Shown: positions 24,429 through 34,063, counted from the stretch's first letter. The stretch is DNA of 36,994 bases from SMXL01 sp036985715 (GCA_036985715.1 BTQE01000017.1:1-36994), one strand, 5' to 3'. Program-made: numbers and translations. The notes: generated by a model not told the origin, from the sequence alone.

Positions 24429-26852
24429 TTACAGGAGCCCCGCCGGGTCGACGTCAACCGCGATTCTATATCCTCTGGGAGGAGTGCCGATCTGAGCATT
24501 CGTACGCCGAATGACGTCTCGAACACGATTGTGTTGATCTCCTGGACGAACCTTTATCATGAGTTGGGCCCGGTATTGTTTTCTCACCCTGGCTATAAAC
24601 GAAGACGAGGGTCCCAGAAGTTCAATATCTGGAGCCAGTTTGTTGGCATTCTGTGCCCACGTGTTGGCGAGCGAGAACACGCCATGTTCGACGGGACCGG
24701 AAAACAGGACCGCCACGAGTTTTCCTGAAGGAGGGTAACCAAGCGCGCGGCGCTCCTCCAGAAGCTCCCGGGCAAATCGTTTGTAATCGTGGCGAAGGGC
24801 GAATTGAATAATACGATGTCCCGGATTCCGGGTTTGGAAGAAAACTTCGCCTGGAAGGTCTGCTCGTCCTGCTCGCCCGGCAACTTGAGTCAGGAGATGA
24901 AACGAGCGCTCTTCGGCCCGAATGTCGGGTAGAGTCAGACCCGTATCGGCATCGATCACGCCAACCAGTGTAACGCGTTCGAAATCCAGTCCTTTGGCCA
25001 CCATTTGGGTGCCGAGCAGGATATCAGATTTTCCGTTCGCAAAATTCTCCAGAATCGTCTGGTGAGAATTCTTCGCAGACGTGGTGTCAAGATCCATCCG
25101 GGCGACAATCGCATCTGGAAAAGTCGCCTTGAGTTCTTCTTCGACCCGTTGCGTTCCAATACCGAGTTGGGACACCGCAGCCCCGCATTCGGGACAGGAT
25201 CTCGGGAGCCCGGCCGTGCGCCCGCAGTAGTGGCATCGCAAGTGCCGCTTCGCTTTGTGGTAGGTCATCGAGACCGAGCAATCCGGACACTCAGGTGCCC
25301 AATTACAGGCGTGGCATCGAATGCTCGGTGCGTAACCGCGTCTGTTCTGAAGCAGAATGACCTGCTGATTCTCAGCAAGACGTACGTGAATGGCTTCCCT
25401 GAGCGGTTTCGAGATGCTACTGTCTGGCTCATCAGGATTTCTTTCCGTACGAAGATCCACGATTCGAACGTCTGGAAGGACCGCTTTTCCAGCTTTCGTT
25501 TCGACCCTCTCTGGCATTGAGAGCAACGTATACTTCTTGTTCTGCGCGTTGGCAAGACTTTCGAGGCTGGGCGTAGCAGATCCAAGCACGCAGACTGCAT
25601 CATTAAGTTGAGCTCGCACCACGGCGACATCCCGTGCGTGATATCGCGGAGCCGGATCGAATTGTTTGTAAGAGGATTCGTGCTCTTCATCCACGACAAC
25701 GAGGCCCAGGTTCGAAACGGGTGCGAGGATGGCCGATCGAGGACCGATAACGATTGGGTATTGTCCCGACCGAATTCCTCTCCAGGCATCGAAGCGTTCT
25801 CCCGAACCCATTCGGGAATGGAGCACGGCGATTTCGTTTCCGAATCGGGATCTGAATCGCCGTACCGTCTGAGGGGTCAGTGAAATTTCAGGAACGAGGA
25901 TGATCCCTGATTTCCCACAGTCTCTAACCTTTTTGAGCGATTCGATGTAGACTTCCGTTTTTCCGGATCCAGTAATTCCGTGCAATAAAAACGATTGAAA
26001 TCGGGTCTCCTCGATCGCTTTGGCGATTGCATCAACGGCCACTTTTTGGTGTTCATTCAATTCGATCAGGCGCGCGACCTGGCCGTTGCTTCCATTTAGT
26101 GCGGACCGATCGACTTCCCTTTTTTCCACGACAAGCAGCCCAAGATCGGCGAGCCTTCGAATGGTGCTTGACGTGGCACCCGTCGTTCGCAGGAGCTGAG
26201 ATTGGAGTATCCCGTTTGAAGCGGTGCTATCCGTCATCGCTTCCATAACCGCCTGCTGCCGGACGCCTCGAAGCGGATGCTCCGGCGACCCATCGGCAAG
26301 CCGTACGAACTGGTCGTATCGAACCCGCGTGCGTGGACCCCGGAGACCGCGCTCAATGCGCAGGAAACCCTTTGATTCGAGCATCCTGAGTCGACCTAGT
26401 GAAGTCTCGGGTACGGTTTTTCGCAGACCGGTCAGCGAAATGCTTGACTCTGTCGGAATGCCGGATAAAAGCTGCTTCTGAACATCAGACAACCGGCTCG
26501 TGTCTTCATTGGGACATTTTTGAATCCGATATTCTGAAACTGTATCCACACCCGGCGGCAGAGAGGCGCGCACGACTTCGCCCCAACCACAGAGATAGTA
26601 CTCGGAGATCCACTTGGTGAGTCGGAGTTGCTCGGCGGTAAGGAGAGCCTCATCGTCGACTATGTCAATGATATCTTTGGCCTCGAAATCAGGAGCCTTT
26701 TCGGTCAGATTCGTGATAATACCGGTCAGCGTTCGCTTGCCAAACGGAACCACAACGCCGTGCCCGACATCCACCCGACTTTCTGATGACGGTACGCGGT
26801 AGGTGTATTGCCTGTCGAGTGGGAGGGGAAGCGCTACGTCTACGAATTTCAA
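24429..26852 (-). CDS. priA: Primosomal protein N' (PriA), replication-restart helicase
   Basis: This is an about 807-residue superfamily 2 helicase that reloads the replisome at stalled forks. An N-terminal 3'-DNA-binding domain starts FVDVALPLPLDRQYTYRVP, followed by Walker A GITGSGKTE, DEEH with ESSYKQ, and GSATPSLES. The zinc module has paired cysteines CHAC, CPDC, CHYC and CPEC. Motifs in VAKGLDFERVTLVGV and QVAGRAGR follow. I chose TTG at 26852 because it places FVDVALPLPL at the N-terminus as in other PriA proteins and leaves about 115 nt for divergent promoters. A GTG at 26942 would add 30 atypical residues and leave only 24 nt. All key residues are present. Confidence 0.95.
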   Translation of the reverse strand: MKFVDVALPLPLDRQYTYRVPSSESRVDVGHGVVVPFGKRTLTGIITNLTEKAPDFEAKDIIDIVDDEALLTAEQLRLTKWISEYYLCGWGEVVRASLPPGVDTVSEYRIQKCPNEDTSRLSDVQKQLLSGIPTESSISLTGLRKTVPETSLGRLRMLESKGFLRIERGLRGPRTRVRYDQFVRLADGSPEHPLRGVRQQAVMEAMTDSTASNGILQSQLLRTTGATSSTIRRLADLGLLVVEKREVDRSALNGSNGQVARLIELNEHQKVAVDAIAKAIEETRFQSFLLHGITGSGKTEVYIESLKKVRDCGKSGIILVPEISLTPQTVRRFRSRFGNEIAVLHSRMGSGERFDAWRGIRSGQYPIVIGPRSAILAPVSNLGLVVVDEEHESSYKQFDPAPRYHARDVAVVRAQLNDAVCVLGSATPSLESLANAQNKKYTLLSMPERVETKAGKAVLPDVRIVDLRTERNPDEPDSSISKPLREAIHVRLAENQQVILLQNRRGYAPSIRCHACNWAPECPDCSVSMTYHKAKRHLRCHYCGRTAGLPRSCPECGAAVSQLGIGTQRVEEELKATFPDAIVARMDLDTTSAKNSHQTILENFANGKSDILLGTQMVAKGLDFERVTLVGVIDADTGLTLPDIRAEERSFHLLTQVAGRAGRADLPGEVFFQTRNPGHRIIQFALRHDYKRFARELLEERRALGYPPSGKLVAVLFSGPVEHGVFSLANTWAQNANKLAPDIELLGPSSSFIARVRKQYRAQLMIKVRPGDQHNRVRDVIRRTNAQIGTPPRGYRIAVDVDPAGLL

Positions 26853-26966
26853 AAGCCAGGCTGACTTGGGGTGAGGTGCAAAGGTGAGATTCTCCGACGC
26901 AGACCCAGTGAAACCGTTCCGCCGAAGCCGGGTTGAGAGCACGATTCAATTCACCGATAAAAACCT

Positions 26967-28004
26967 GTGTCGAGAATGGCGCCCGTACGCTGGTCACATC
27001 TTATCCTGCTGACTGTACTTCTTTCGGGATGTCTTCCGTCGTCGTGCAATCGAACCGAGTCGCGAGAATTGTTTCCTCAGGACTCGTTGTCGAGAGCCTT
27101 AGCAGCTTCGGTTCCCATGGACACTCTGACCGTTCTCGACTGGATTGAGGTTAGCGAAGATTTGATCATGGAATACCCTCGAACACTCTCGTACGATGCG
27201 AAGGATCGGCTGTGGGTGTCGGATACAGAGTTGCATCTTCTAATCGCTCTTGGACCCGACGGATCGGTTGAGAAACGGATCGACGCGAGTGATTTTAAGT
27301 TTCCTTACATCGCCGGCTTCCGCGGCGACACCGTGATGGTCTTCAGCGCCGGTACGAGTGAAATCGTAAAGGTCGTTTCCGGCGAAGCAGTGGGGCGTAT
27401 CCCGGTTCCTGTTGATGGCCCGTCGAAAGGCGTATTCCGATACGCTGCAGCGGATGAGGCTCGCGTCTTTATCAAGGTCATCGCCGATGGATCTGAGGGA
27501 TATATCGCCGAGCTCGATGATAGCGGTGAGGTACTCAACCGTTGGGCGCTAGGCGGACCTTACTGGCAGTACGCTGGAATGCTGCGGATCTGGGGTGATT
27601 CGCTGATTAGTCTCTCTGGATTCAGACCGATTATTCATCTGCCGTCTGCGGCGGACTCGGTTCAAGTCATTTCCCTGGTGGGTTTTGATTCTCCAATGCT
27701 GTCCCGCACACGACTCTTTATGCTCGACGAACTGGACCAGCCACCCATGTTGACAGCGTCCGCCGTTGCAGACGGCGAATTTCTCTTTCTCCTCAACATG
27801 CGTCCCGGATGGCTGCGCGTGGATGTTTACGACCACGACGGTCGTCTTCAATACATCCTGACGCAGCCCTTACCAGAATTCAATCAGGATTATTATCCTA
27901 CAGATATCGCCGTAAGACGGATCAGCGGAAATGAATTTGAGCTGGCCGTTTCTGTAATAGAACCTGAGCCGCGCATCGAACGGTATCGGTGGCAGCGCCG
28001 CTGA
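26967..28004 (+). CDS. Lipoprotein with six-bladed beta-propeller (NHL-like)
   Basis: This 345-residue predicted lipoprotein has the signal RWSHLILLTVLLSGC, with the lipobox Cys at residue 22. The body resembles the 6-bladed propeller proteins abundant in Bacteroidota and Rhodothermota. Blades start with patterns such as PRTLSYDAKDRLWVSD, LLIALGPDGSVEKRI and EIVKVVSGEAVGRI, and it ends with LAVSVIEPEPRIERYRW. It is probably membrane-anchored and periplasmic or surface-exposed. No catalytic motif is seen and the ligand is unknown. It diverges from priA and is followed by recG, 31 nt from its chosen ATG. Confidence 0.82.
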   Translation: MSRMAPVRWSHLILLTVLLSGCLPSSCNRTESRELFPQDSLSRALAASVPMDTLTVLDWIEVSEDLIMEYPRTLSYDAKDRLWVSDTELHLLIALGPDGSVEKRIDASDFKFPYIAGFRGDTVMVFSAGTSEIVKVVSGEAVGRIPVPVDGPSKGVFRYAAADEARVFIKVIADGSEGYIAELDDSGEVLNRWALGGPYWQYAGMLRIWGDSLISLSGFRPIIHLPSAADSVQVISLVGFDSPMLSRTRLFMLDELDQPPMLTASAVADGEFLFLLNMRPGWLRVDVYDHDGRLQYILTQPLPEFNQDYYPTDIAVRRISGNEFELAVSVIEPEPRIERYRWQRR

Positions 28005-28035
28005 GCTTCAGAATTTGTTTTTATGCCCGATTCCT

Positions 28036-30159
28036 ATGCCCATTCTTAGGCCCGATGGGTCCCACTTGGAATTTCTGTCCGGCCCGGTTCAGTTTGTGAA
28101 GGGCATCGGGCCACGTCGCGCCGACGTTCTATCGGAAGCGGGTGTCAACACCGTCAGGGATCTCCTGCAATACTATCCCCGAAAGTATCTGGATCGTACG
28201 TCGGTCAGCGCGATCAAGGACATCAGGTCCGACTCCGGGCCCGTGACGATTATTGGAACGATCCTTAGGCGCAAGGTCATTCCGGGCCGGCGGGGAAGCC
28301 GATTTGAACTGGTGATCGAGGATGAATCGGGCCGGCAGATCACATGCGTATGGTTCAAAAGTGTAGCGTGGGTTTCCAAGGTATTTGAGAAGGATCAGCT
28401 CGTCGCTTTTCATGGGCGTCCCAGGAATTATGGCGGTGGTATCTCATTGGCCCATCCGGATTTCGACGTTTTGGACGAGGAAGCCCCGGCACTGGCAACC
28501 GGTCGAATTATCGCGCTCTATCCCGGCGGGGCGTCTCTTTCCAGCGTGGGGTTGACCAGTCGCTCGTTCCGAAGAACCCTCTTCCATTTAATCAAGGTAC
28601 ACGGCGAACGCCTTCAAGACGTGCTTCCAGAACGCATACGGACCAAGTACAACCTCCTTGACGGACGCGTGGCCCTTCGGGCGGTTCATTTTCCCAAGAA
28701 TAAACAGGAACTCAGAAGGGCCATCGCAAGACTGAAATTCGAGGAGCTCTTTTTCATCCAGCTCATGCTGGCGCGAATGAAACGGGATCAGACGGTAGAA
28801 GAAGGGGTCGTCCTCGAAACAAAAGACGGATTGGCCAGCCGATTCCTGGGCGATGTCCTGCTATTTGAGTTAACCGGGTCGCAGACCGAAGCTATTGCCG
28901 ACATCACCCGGGACACCGCCTCGGGTACGCGCATGAATCGTCTGCTGCAGGGAGATGTGGGGAGTGGGAAAACCGTCGTGGCGGTGGCGGCGATGCTCCA
29001 CGCTGTGGACAATGGCCTTCAGGCTGTTTTCATGGCGCCTACCGAAATTCTGGCCGAGCAGCATTTCAGGAATTTGCTCACGTACTTCGAGCCCCTCGGA
29101 ATTCCGGTAAAATTGCTGCTTGGAGGAATGAGAAAGTCGGAGCGCTCGCTCATCCTGGAGGGTCTTTCATCGGGCGAGCTGCCCATCGTCGTTGGGACCC
29201 ATGCGGTGATTCAGAAAGATGTCTCGTTTAAGGGTTTGGGGATGTGCATTGTGGACGAGCAGCATCGGTTCGGAGTCGTGCAGCGGGCGACGCTGTTCAG
29301 GAAAGGCAACCGTCCACACACGCTGCTGATGACCGCGACACCCATTCCTCGTTCGCTCGCTCTCACGGTTTACGGCGACCTTGACGTGAGTATCATGCGG
29401 GACCAGCCACCCGGAAGGCAGCCGATCAGCACACAACTTATCTGGGACCGGGATCGCGATAGCGCCATTGAGATTCTCCGCAGCGAGTGCGCAACTGGTC
29501 GCCAGGCCTATGTCGTTTATCCGCTGGTCGAAGAGAGCGAAAAACTTGACCTGAAGGATGCAGAAAGCGGTTTTGAGAAACTGACAGCTGAATTTCCAGA
29601 CGTGGCCGTGGACCTGATTCACGGCAGGATGTCTTCGGAGCAGAAAGGTTCGGCCATGAAAAAGTTCGTGTGCGGCGAAACCCAGATACTGGTTTCAACG
29701 ACGGTTATTGAAGTGGGTGTTGATGTCCCGAACGCTACCGTCATGATGATTGAACACGCCGAACGATTCGGGCTGAGTCAGCTCCACCAGCTCCGTGGAC
29801 GGGTCGGTCGCGGGCAGCACCAGAGCACGTGTATCCTGATCGCGCACTTCAAGAGGTCCGGTGAGGCTGATGAGCGCCTAAGGACCATGGTCGAGACGAA
29901 TGACGGATTCAAAATCAGTGAGGCGGATCTGAAACTCAGGGGCGCGGGCGACTTCTTTGGAACTAGGCAGAGCGGTCTTCCGGATCTCAAAATCGCCGAC
30001 ATCGTGGCCGATACGGAGATTCTGATTCAGGCAAGGGAAGCCGCCTTTCGACTGGTTGAAAGTGATCCAGACTTGGTCGATCCAGGAAACGAGTCGCTTG
30101 CAGAATACTTTCGAGCGTTTTACGGGCGCGAGGTGATGAATCTCTCCCGAGTGGGCTGA
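28036..30159 (+). CDS. recG: ATP-dependent DNA helicase RecG
   Basis: This 707-residue branch-migration helicase acts on Holliday junctions and stalled forks. The N-terminal wedge (OB-fold) region includes VKGIGPRRADVLSEAGV and LLQYYPRKYLDR. The SF2 core has Walker A GDVGSGKTVVA, motif II DEQHRFG, motif III MTATPIPRSLA and motif VI QLRGRVGRG. The C-terminal ADFFGTRQSGLPDL segment (written GAGDFFGTRQSGLPDLK here) is diagnostic of RecG. I chose ATG at 28036; a TTG at 28015 would add seven residues. The length agrees with the family. It ends 8 nt from the stop of the convergent SDR gene. Confidence 0.97.
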   Translation: MPILRPDGSHLEFLSGPVQFVKGIGPRRADVLSEAGVNTVRDLLQYYPRKYLDRTSVSAIKDIRSDSGPVTIIGTILRRKVIPGRRGSRFELVIEDESGRQITCVWFKSVAWVSKVFEKDQLVAFHGRPRNYGGGISLAHPDFDVLDEEAPALATGRIIALYPGGASLSSVGLTSRSFRRTLFHLIKVHGERLQDVLPERIRTKYNLLDGRVALRAVHFPKNKQELRRAIARLKFEELFFIQLMLARMKRDQTVEEGVVLETKDGLASRFLGDVLLFELTGSQTEAIADITRDTASGTRMNRLLQGDVGSGKTVVAVAAMLHAVDNGLQAVFMAPTEILAEQHFRNLLTYFEPLGIPVKLLLGGMRKSERSLILEGLSSGELPIVVGTHAVIQKDVSFKGLGMCIVDEQHRFGVVQRATLFRKGNRPHTLLMTATPIPRSLALTVYGDLDVSIMRDQPPGRQPISTQLIWDRDRDSAIEILRSECATGRQAYVVYPLVEESEKLDLKDAESGFEKLTAEFPDVAVDLIHGRMSSEQKGSAMKKFVCGETQILVSTTVIEVGVDVPNATVMMIEHAERFGLSQLHQLRGRVGRGQHQSTCILIAHFKRSGEADERLRTMVETNDGFKISEADLKLRGAGDFFGTRQSGLPDLKIADIVADTEILIQAREAAFRLVESDPDLVDPGNESLAEYFRAFYGREVMNLSRVG

Positions 30160-30167
30160 GCGCTTCT

Positions 30168-30932
30168 TTAACGGACGTAGCTTCCGGCGTTGATGTCGAT
30201 GGAGGTGCCTGTCGCGTGATCGGCGAGACCACTGGCCAGTAGAACGACCATGGGTGCGATGTCGCCCGGTTCAGTGAGTCGATCCAGCGCCAGGCCGCCC
30301 GATACAAAGTCCTCTCCGTAGGAGTCTATGAAATCCTGTGCCATATCGGTGCGGACGAAGCCCGGCGCGATCACGAATGACGTAATATTCTGCTTACCGA
30401 ATGCGCGTGCAATGGACCGGCTCATCGATACGACACCCCCTTTGGAAGCCGCGTATGCAATGCAATTCTCCGTGTCACCCCGAAAGGCGGCTCGAGATGC
30501 AATGTGGATGATGCGACCCCCAGTGACGTCCTTTTTCTGAAAGTGATCAATTGCGGCGCGTGACAACAGGCCCGGCGCGCGAAGATTGACATGCATTGTC
30601 GCGTCCCAGTCGCGAACCCACGCATCCGACTCCATGTCGAGAGGGCTGTTGAGCGAAATCCCGGCATTGTTAACGAGGACATCTACGGATCCAAACGAAT
30701 CAACGACGGACAAAAACAGGTCCTGGCAGGCCGATACATCGCTCAGATCGGCCTGGAAAATCGACGACCCGTTTCCGGCTTCCTCAGCGACCTTTCGCGC
30801 TTCCGATTCTTCTATTCGGTAGTGGACCGCCACGCGAGCCCCGGCCGCGCCGAGCGCAAGGCTTATGGCCCGGCCGATTCCCCGGCTTCCCCCTGTGACG
30901 AGAATATTCGTATTCGAAAGATCGACTTTCAT
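30168..30932 (-). CDS. SDR oxidoreductase, FabG-like
   Basis: This 254-residue NAD(P)-dependent SDR has TGGSRGIG (about 14-21), NNAG, a catalytic Ser in IIHIASRAAF, YAASK, and a typical C-terminus ATGTSIDINAGSYVR. The general form is that of 3-oxoacyl-ACP reductases and related dehydrogenases, and the substrate cannot be assigned. It is the last gene of a leftward run that starts with the cysteine desulfurase and DUF2480 genes; the gap to DUF2480 is 50 nt. It differs clearly from the other two SDRs in the window. Confidence 0.88.
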   Translation of the reverse strand: MKVDLSNTNILVTGGSRGIGRAISLALGAAGARVAVHYRIEESEARKVAEEAGNGSSIFQADLSDVSACQDLFLSVVDSFGSVDVLVNNAGISLNSPLDMESDAWVRDWDATMHVNLRAPGLLSRAAIDHFQKKDVTGGRIIHIASRAAFRGDTENCIAYAASKGGVVSMSRSIARAFGKQNITSFVIAPGFVRTDMAQDFIDSYGEDFVSGGLALDRLTEPGDIAPMVVLLASGLADHATGTSIDINAGSYVR

Positions 30933-30982
30933 TTTGATAGATCGAGTATCGCCTCTTGGCGTGTTCTAGCCTTTCTGTCCGG

Positions 30983-31486
30983 TTACTTGCGTCTCCAGAG
31001 CGGGACGAAAGAGCAGGGCTCGCCGTACATGATCTTCTTCGCCACGCCCTGCATCCGGTGCATGACGTCGACATAGGCTTCCACCGGGACGATGCCCGAT
31101 CCACAGCCCTTGATGACCACAATGCTATCCTCGAATTCGCTTAAGTCCATGGCCGCGATTCGAGAGGAGAAATAGTTCCTGACGAGGTCGTCCTTCTGAC
31201 CCAGTGCAACGGAAGTGGCAATGGGTTCAAGTCTGGACGCGACGAGCATGAACGCCCAGGTTGGAACAATCGCATCCGCAGAACAAAAAACCGCGACATG
31301 TTGGTCGGCAAAGTCGGTCCACGGATGATCTTTCACAAACTCGCGGAATTCCTTTTCACGGACAACCATACCTCCGTATAGCCAGGGAGCGATGTCCAAT
31401 TCAACGACCTCTCTTCCATCCCAGAGGTCTTCAGGATTGAAGACCTTCAGGTCGCTCTCGGCCACGCGGTTAACAATCGGCTCCAT
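30983..31486 (-). CDS. DUF2480 family protein
   Basis: This 167-residue protein is recognised as DUF2480, a family largely confined to Bacteroidota and relatives. Hallmarks are MEPIVNRVAESDL at the start, VREKEFREFVKDHPW, VFCSADAIVPTWAFMLVASRLEP, KGCGSGIVPVEAYVDVM and KKIMYGEPCSFVP. A conserved Cys in CSADAI, KGCG and EPCS suggests metal or Fe-S involvement, which is inference. AGGAG about 7 nt before the ATG overlaps the stop region of the cysteine desulfurase gene (9-nt gap), so co-translation is likely. Its biochemical role is unknown; the context suggests Fe-S or sulfur metabolism. Confidence 0.9.
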   Translation of the reverse strand: MEPIVNRVAESDLKVFNPEDLWDGREVVELDIAPWLYGGMVVREKEFREFVKDHPWTDFADQHVAVFCSADAIVPTWAFMLVASRLEPIATSVALGQKDDLVRNYFSSRIAAMDLSEFEDSIVVIKGCGSGIVPVEAYVDVMHRMQGVAKKIMYGEPCSFVPLWRRK

Positions 31487-31495
31487 ATTTTTCTC

Positions 31496-32656
31496 CTAGT
31501 CCTGCATGGCAGGCTGACGCGCGTGTTCCTGGACATAGTCTACCAGCAAACGGACCGCCTCATCGATCTCCACTTCGGTTGTATTTCGCCCCAGGCTGAA
31601 ACGAATTGTGCCTTTTGCTGCTTCTTCGCTTACTCCATGGGCCGCGAGAACGTGACTAAGTTTCCCCTTTTCGGTACCGCATGCACTTCCTGTTGAAACC
31701 GCGAGGCGTCCGATATCTGAAATCATTTCTCCAGCACGGATACCCGGAAACGTAATGTCGCTCGTTTGGGGAAGGCGATCGACATCAGCTCCGTTCACCT
31801 TCAGACCCGGTATGGCATCACGCAGTGCATCTTCAAATCGATTTCTGAGTGCCGTATGTTTTTTATGATCCGAACTGAGGTGGTTTTTTGCGATTTCCGC
31901 TGCCGCGCCCAGCCCGACGATTCCCGGGACATTCAGTGTTCCGGCTCGCTTCCCACCCTCCTGTGAACCACCGTGGATGAGTGGTGTAATTCGGATGGAT
32001 GGACGTGATTCGCGGATGAAGAGAGCCCCGACTCCTTTGGGTCCATAAAATTTGTGTGCCGAGCAGGCCAGCAGATCCACGCCTTCGACACTCACAGGAA
32101 TCTTACCGACCGCCTGAGTGGCATCTGTCAGAAAAAGCGCCTGATGCTCAGCGACTACGGCGGCGATGTCAGCGATAGGATGAATGACACCCGTCTCGTT
32201 ATTCGCCCACATGATGGCGACGAGAATCGTGTCCTCCCGGAGCGCATCAGCAACGTTCCCGGCTGAAAGCAAACCGTTCGCGTCTACGGGAAGCGCGGTG
32301 ATTTCGAAGCCGTCGAACTGAAGACTCTTACAGGATTCAAGGACGGCGCTGTGTTCGGTCGCGCACGTGATAATGTGCTTTCCTTTCGAGCTTCGAGATT
32401 TCGCAATTCCCTTGATTGCCATGTTGATGGCTTCCGTGGCTCCGCCCGTGAACGTTATTTCCGTGGGTGATGCGTGGATCAGTTCCGCGAGCTGTTCTCG
32501 GGCTATGGTAGCCGCTTCGTCCGCAGCCCAACCGTACCGATGGCTCTTGTTTGAAGGATTTCCGTATTCTTTCAGGAAGTATGGAATCATCCGATCCAGG
32601 ACGTCCGGATCGACGGGTGTCGTCGCGTTGTAATCGAGATAGATTATATCGCTCAT
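31496..32656 (-). CDS. Cysteine desulfurase (IscS/NifS class)
   Basis: This 386-residue PLP enzyme converts cysteine to alanine and an enzyme-bound persulfide for Fe-S clusters and tRNA thiolation. It begins IYLDYNATTPVDPDVLDRM. It has GNPSNKSHRYGW, FTGGATEAINMAI, EHSAVLES, the PLP lysine Lys202 in CSAHKFYGPKG, and catalytic Cys326 in STGSACGTEKGKLSHVL. I chose ATG at 32656 because the family starts with this MSDIIYLDYNATTP strand; an upstream start at 32779 would overlap the divergent lipoprotein gene. It is first of a three-gene leftward unit with DUF2480 and an SDR. No IscU-type scaffold is adjacent. Confidence 0.95.
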   Translation of the reverse strand: MSDIIYLDYNATTPVDPDVLDRMIPYFLKEYGNPSNKSHRYGWAADEAATIAREQLAELIHASPTEITFTGGATEAINMAIKGIAKSRSSKGKHIITCATEHSAVLESCKSLQFDGFEITALPVDANGLLSAGNVADALREDTILVAIMWANNETGVIHPIADIAAVVAEHQALFLTDATQAVGKIPVSVEGVDLLACSAHKFYGPKGVGALFIRESRPSIRITPLIHGGSQEGGKRAGTLNVPGIVGLGAAAEIAKNHLSSDHKKHTALRNRFEDALRDAIPGLKVNGADVDRLPQTSDITFPGIRAGEMISDIGRLAVSTGSACGTEKGKLSHVLAAHGVSEEAAKGTIRFSLGRNTTEVEIDEAVRLLVDYVQEHARQPAMQD

Positions 32657-32794
32657 GGCATTCAGGTTGAGGCTTTGGGTCCCTATTCTGGGGTCGTGTA
32701 GAACGAGTCGCGGGAGGAGGGGTTTCGGCACGGTATCGGCGTGAACGAACCAGGCTGCGAATCGTTGGCAGGCAAACAATCAGGCGCGATTAGA

Positions 32795-33865
32795 ATGATT
32801 CGACGGTTACAAATAGGAGCACTGGCACTGGTCTTCACGATAGTTGTCAGTGGATGCGAACTCTATTCGAACACGGGAGATGACCGCGTAGTCGAAGGTG
32901 TTTCGTTTACGGAGCTTTTTCGGCCTCCTGGCGCGAGCGAAATCCAAACGATCGAAAACGAATGGGCGGGCAGATCGACAGAAGCGGTCGATGTACAGAT
33001 TGTCGAGCAATTCAGACTCGCCACCTCAACACTTTCAATCGTCTCGCACCAAGTCGTCGACATAACGCACTATGGAGCGATTATCGCCCCAGACGGAGGA
33101 GCGATAGGCACACTTCCTGTCATTGTATATGCGCATGGTGGAGACGGAGGTGTCAGCATTGACGAAGAAGTTCTACTGGTCCTCTCATTTCTGGGTGATG
33201 TTCGAAATCAGTTCGTGGTCGTTGTACCATCGTTTCGGTCTGAATCGATTAGATATCAGAGCAGAACCTGGCTCTCTGACGGACCGCCAAGTCCATGGGA
33301 CTACGACGTAGACGATGCGCTTTCACTTCTAAGTGCAACGCCTACAGTGGCGCCCGCTGCTGATTTAGCCAGAGTCGGAGTCGTGGGATTAAGTCGCGGA
33401 GCTGGAGTCGGTCTTCTCATGGGGATACGAGACCCGCGTGTCAGTGTGGTCGTCGATTTCTTTGGCCCAACGGATTTCTTCGGACCTTTCGTACAGGATG
33501 TAGTCGAGGAAGCGCTTCTGGGATCGCTCCGGGATCTACCAGGACTCGATTTTCTTGACGAGCAGTTTATACAGCCGATTAAGCGGGGAGAGATGACTGA
33601 AGCGGAGGTTCGACCCGAATTAATTCGCCGATCCCCGGTATTTTTCGTAGATCGGATACCGGATCTCCAGATTCACCACGGCAATCTGGACATGATCGTA
33701 CCGGTTTCCCAGGGTAAGAGCCTGGAAGCGGCTATGTTGGCTGCGGGCAGGGGGTCATCGGATTTCGAATCCTATTTCTACGAACTCGGCCAGCACAACC
33801 CGATCACTCTCGTTGGTAGTTTGGATCGAACCGTCGATTTTCTTTCCAGACTCCTGGAAAATTGA
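32795..33865 (+). CDS. Alpha/beta-hydrolase lipoprotein (S9/dienelactone-hydrolase-like)
   Basis: This 356-residue exported hydrolase begins with the lipoprotein signal MIRRLQIGALALVFTIVVSGC. I preferred this ATG at 32795 over one at 32741, which would precede the signal with 18 residues. The fold shows the oxyanion HGGDGG, nucleophile Ser200 in GLSRGAG, an acid Asp in HGNLDMIVP and a catalytic His in GQHNP. This triad and order match prolyl-oligopeptidase or acyl-peptide esterase hydrolases. The substrate is unknown, probably an ester or peptide at the cell envelope. It diverges from the cysteine desulfurase and precedes the tRNA-Glu locus. Confidence 0.88.
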   Translation: MIRRLQIGALALVFTIVVSGCELYSNTGDDRVVEGVSFTELFRPPGASEIQTIENEWAGRSTEAVDVQIVEQFRLATSTLSIVSHQVVDITHYGAIIAPDGGAIGTLPVIVYAHGGDGGVSIDEEVLLVLSFLGDVRNQFVVVVPSFRSESIRYQSRTWLSDGPPSPWDYDVDDALSLLSATPTVAPAADLARVGVVGLSRGAGVGLLMGIRDPRVSVVVDFFGPTDFFGPFVQDVVEEALLGSLRDLPGLDFLDEQFIQPIKRGEMTEAEVRPELIRRSPVFFVDRIPDLQIHHGNLDMIVPVSQGKSLEAAMLAAGRGSSDFESYFYELGQHNPITLVGSLDRTVDFLSRLLEN

Positions 33866-33918
33866 ACGTGAAACCGTAGTCCTGAACGTTGCGTTTACAG
33901 GCGCTCTTTCGAAATCCT

Positions 33919-33975
33919 GCCGCGTTCGTCTAGGGGTCCAGGACGCCGGCCTCTCACGCCGGTAACACGGGTTCA
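33919..33975 (+). pseudogene. 5' fragment of tRNA-Glu(CTC), interrupted in the T-loop
   Basis: These 57 nt are identical to the first 57 nt of the intact tRNA-Glu at 34130-34202, including the acceptor 5' strand GCCGCGT, D-arm, anticodon loop CTCTCAC, and the T-arm up to TTCA. Identity also extends 7 nt upstream (AAATCCT) and more loosely about 30 nt further. After TTCA the sequence switches to CACGAGCGAGC instead of the T-loop and 3' acceptor strand. The copy cannot fold as a tRNA. Confidence 0.9.
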
Positions 33976-34063
33976 CACGAGCGAGCTTGCGGCACCTGGA
34001 TAATATCTGATTCTTCGATTTTGCGAGTGACTGACGGAGCGACCGAAGGGAGCGTAGTAAATC
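33969..34063 (+). repeat. Element A, about 95-nt sequence at the broken tRNA-Glu T-loop
   Basis: It begins with GGGTTCACACGAGCGAGC (33969-33986), continues through unrelated sequence, and has TGCGAGTGACTGACG (34022-34036), followed by GAGCGACCGAAGGGAGCG and AGTAAATCCC. The same two blocks, in order and at nearly the same spacing (53 against 50 nt), recur in element B at 34275. The right end AATCCC matches the tRNA sequence expected immediately after the interruption point. No ORF or inverted terminal repeat is seen. Confidence 0.7.

Noticed and set aside
24299..24526. Leftward ORF across the SRP RNA
   Set aside because: It overlaps the SRP RNA and the 3' end of priA; the conserved RNA fold and core explain the region.
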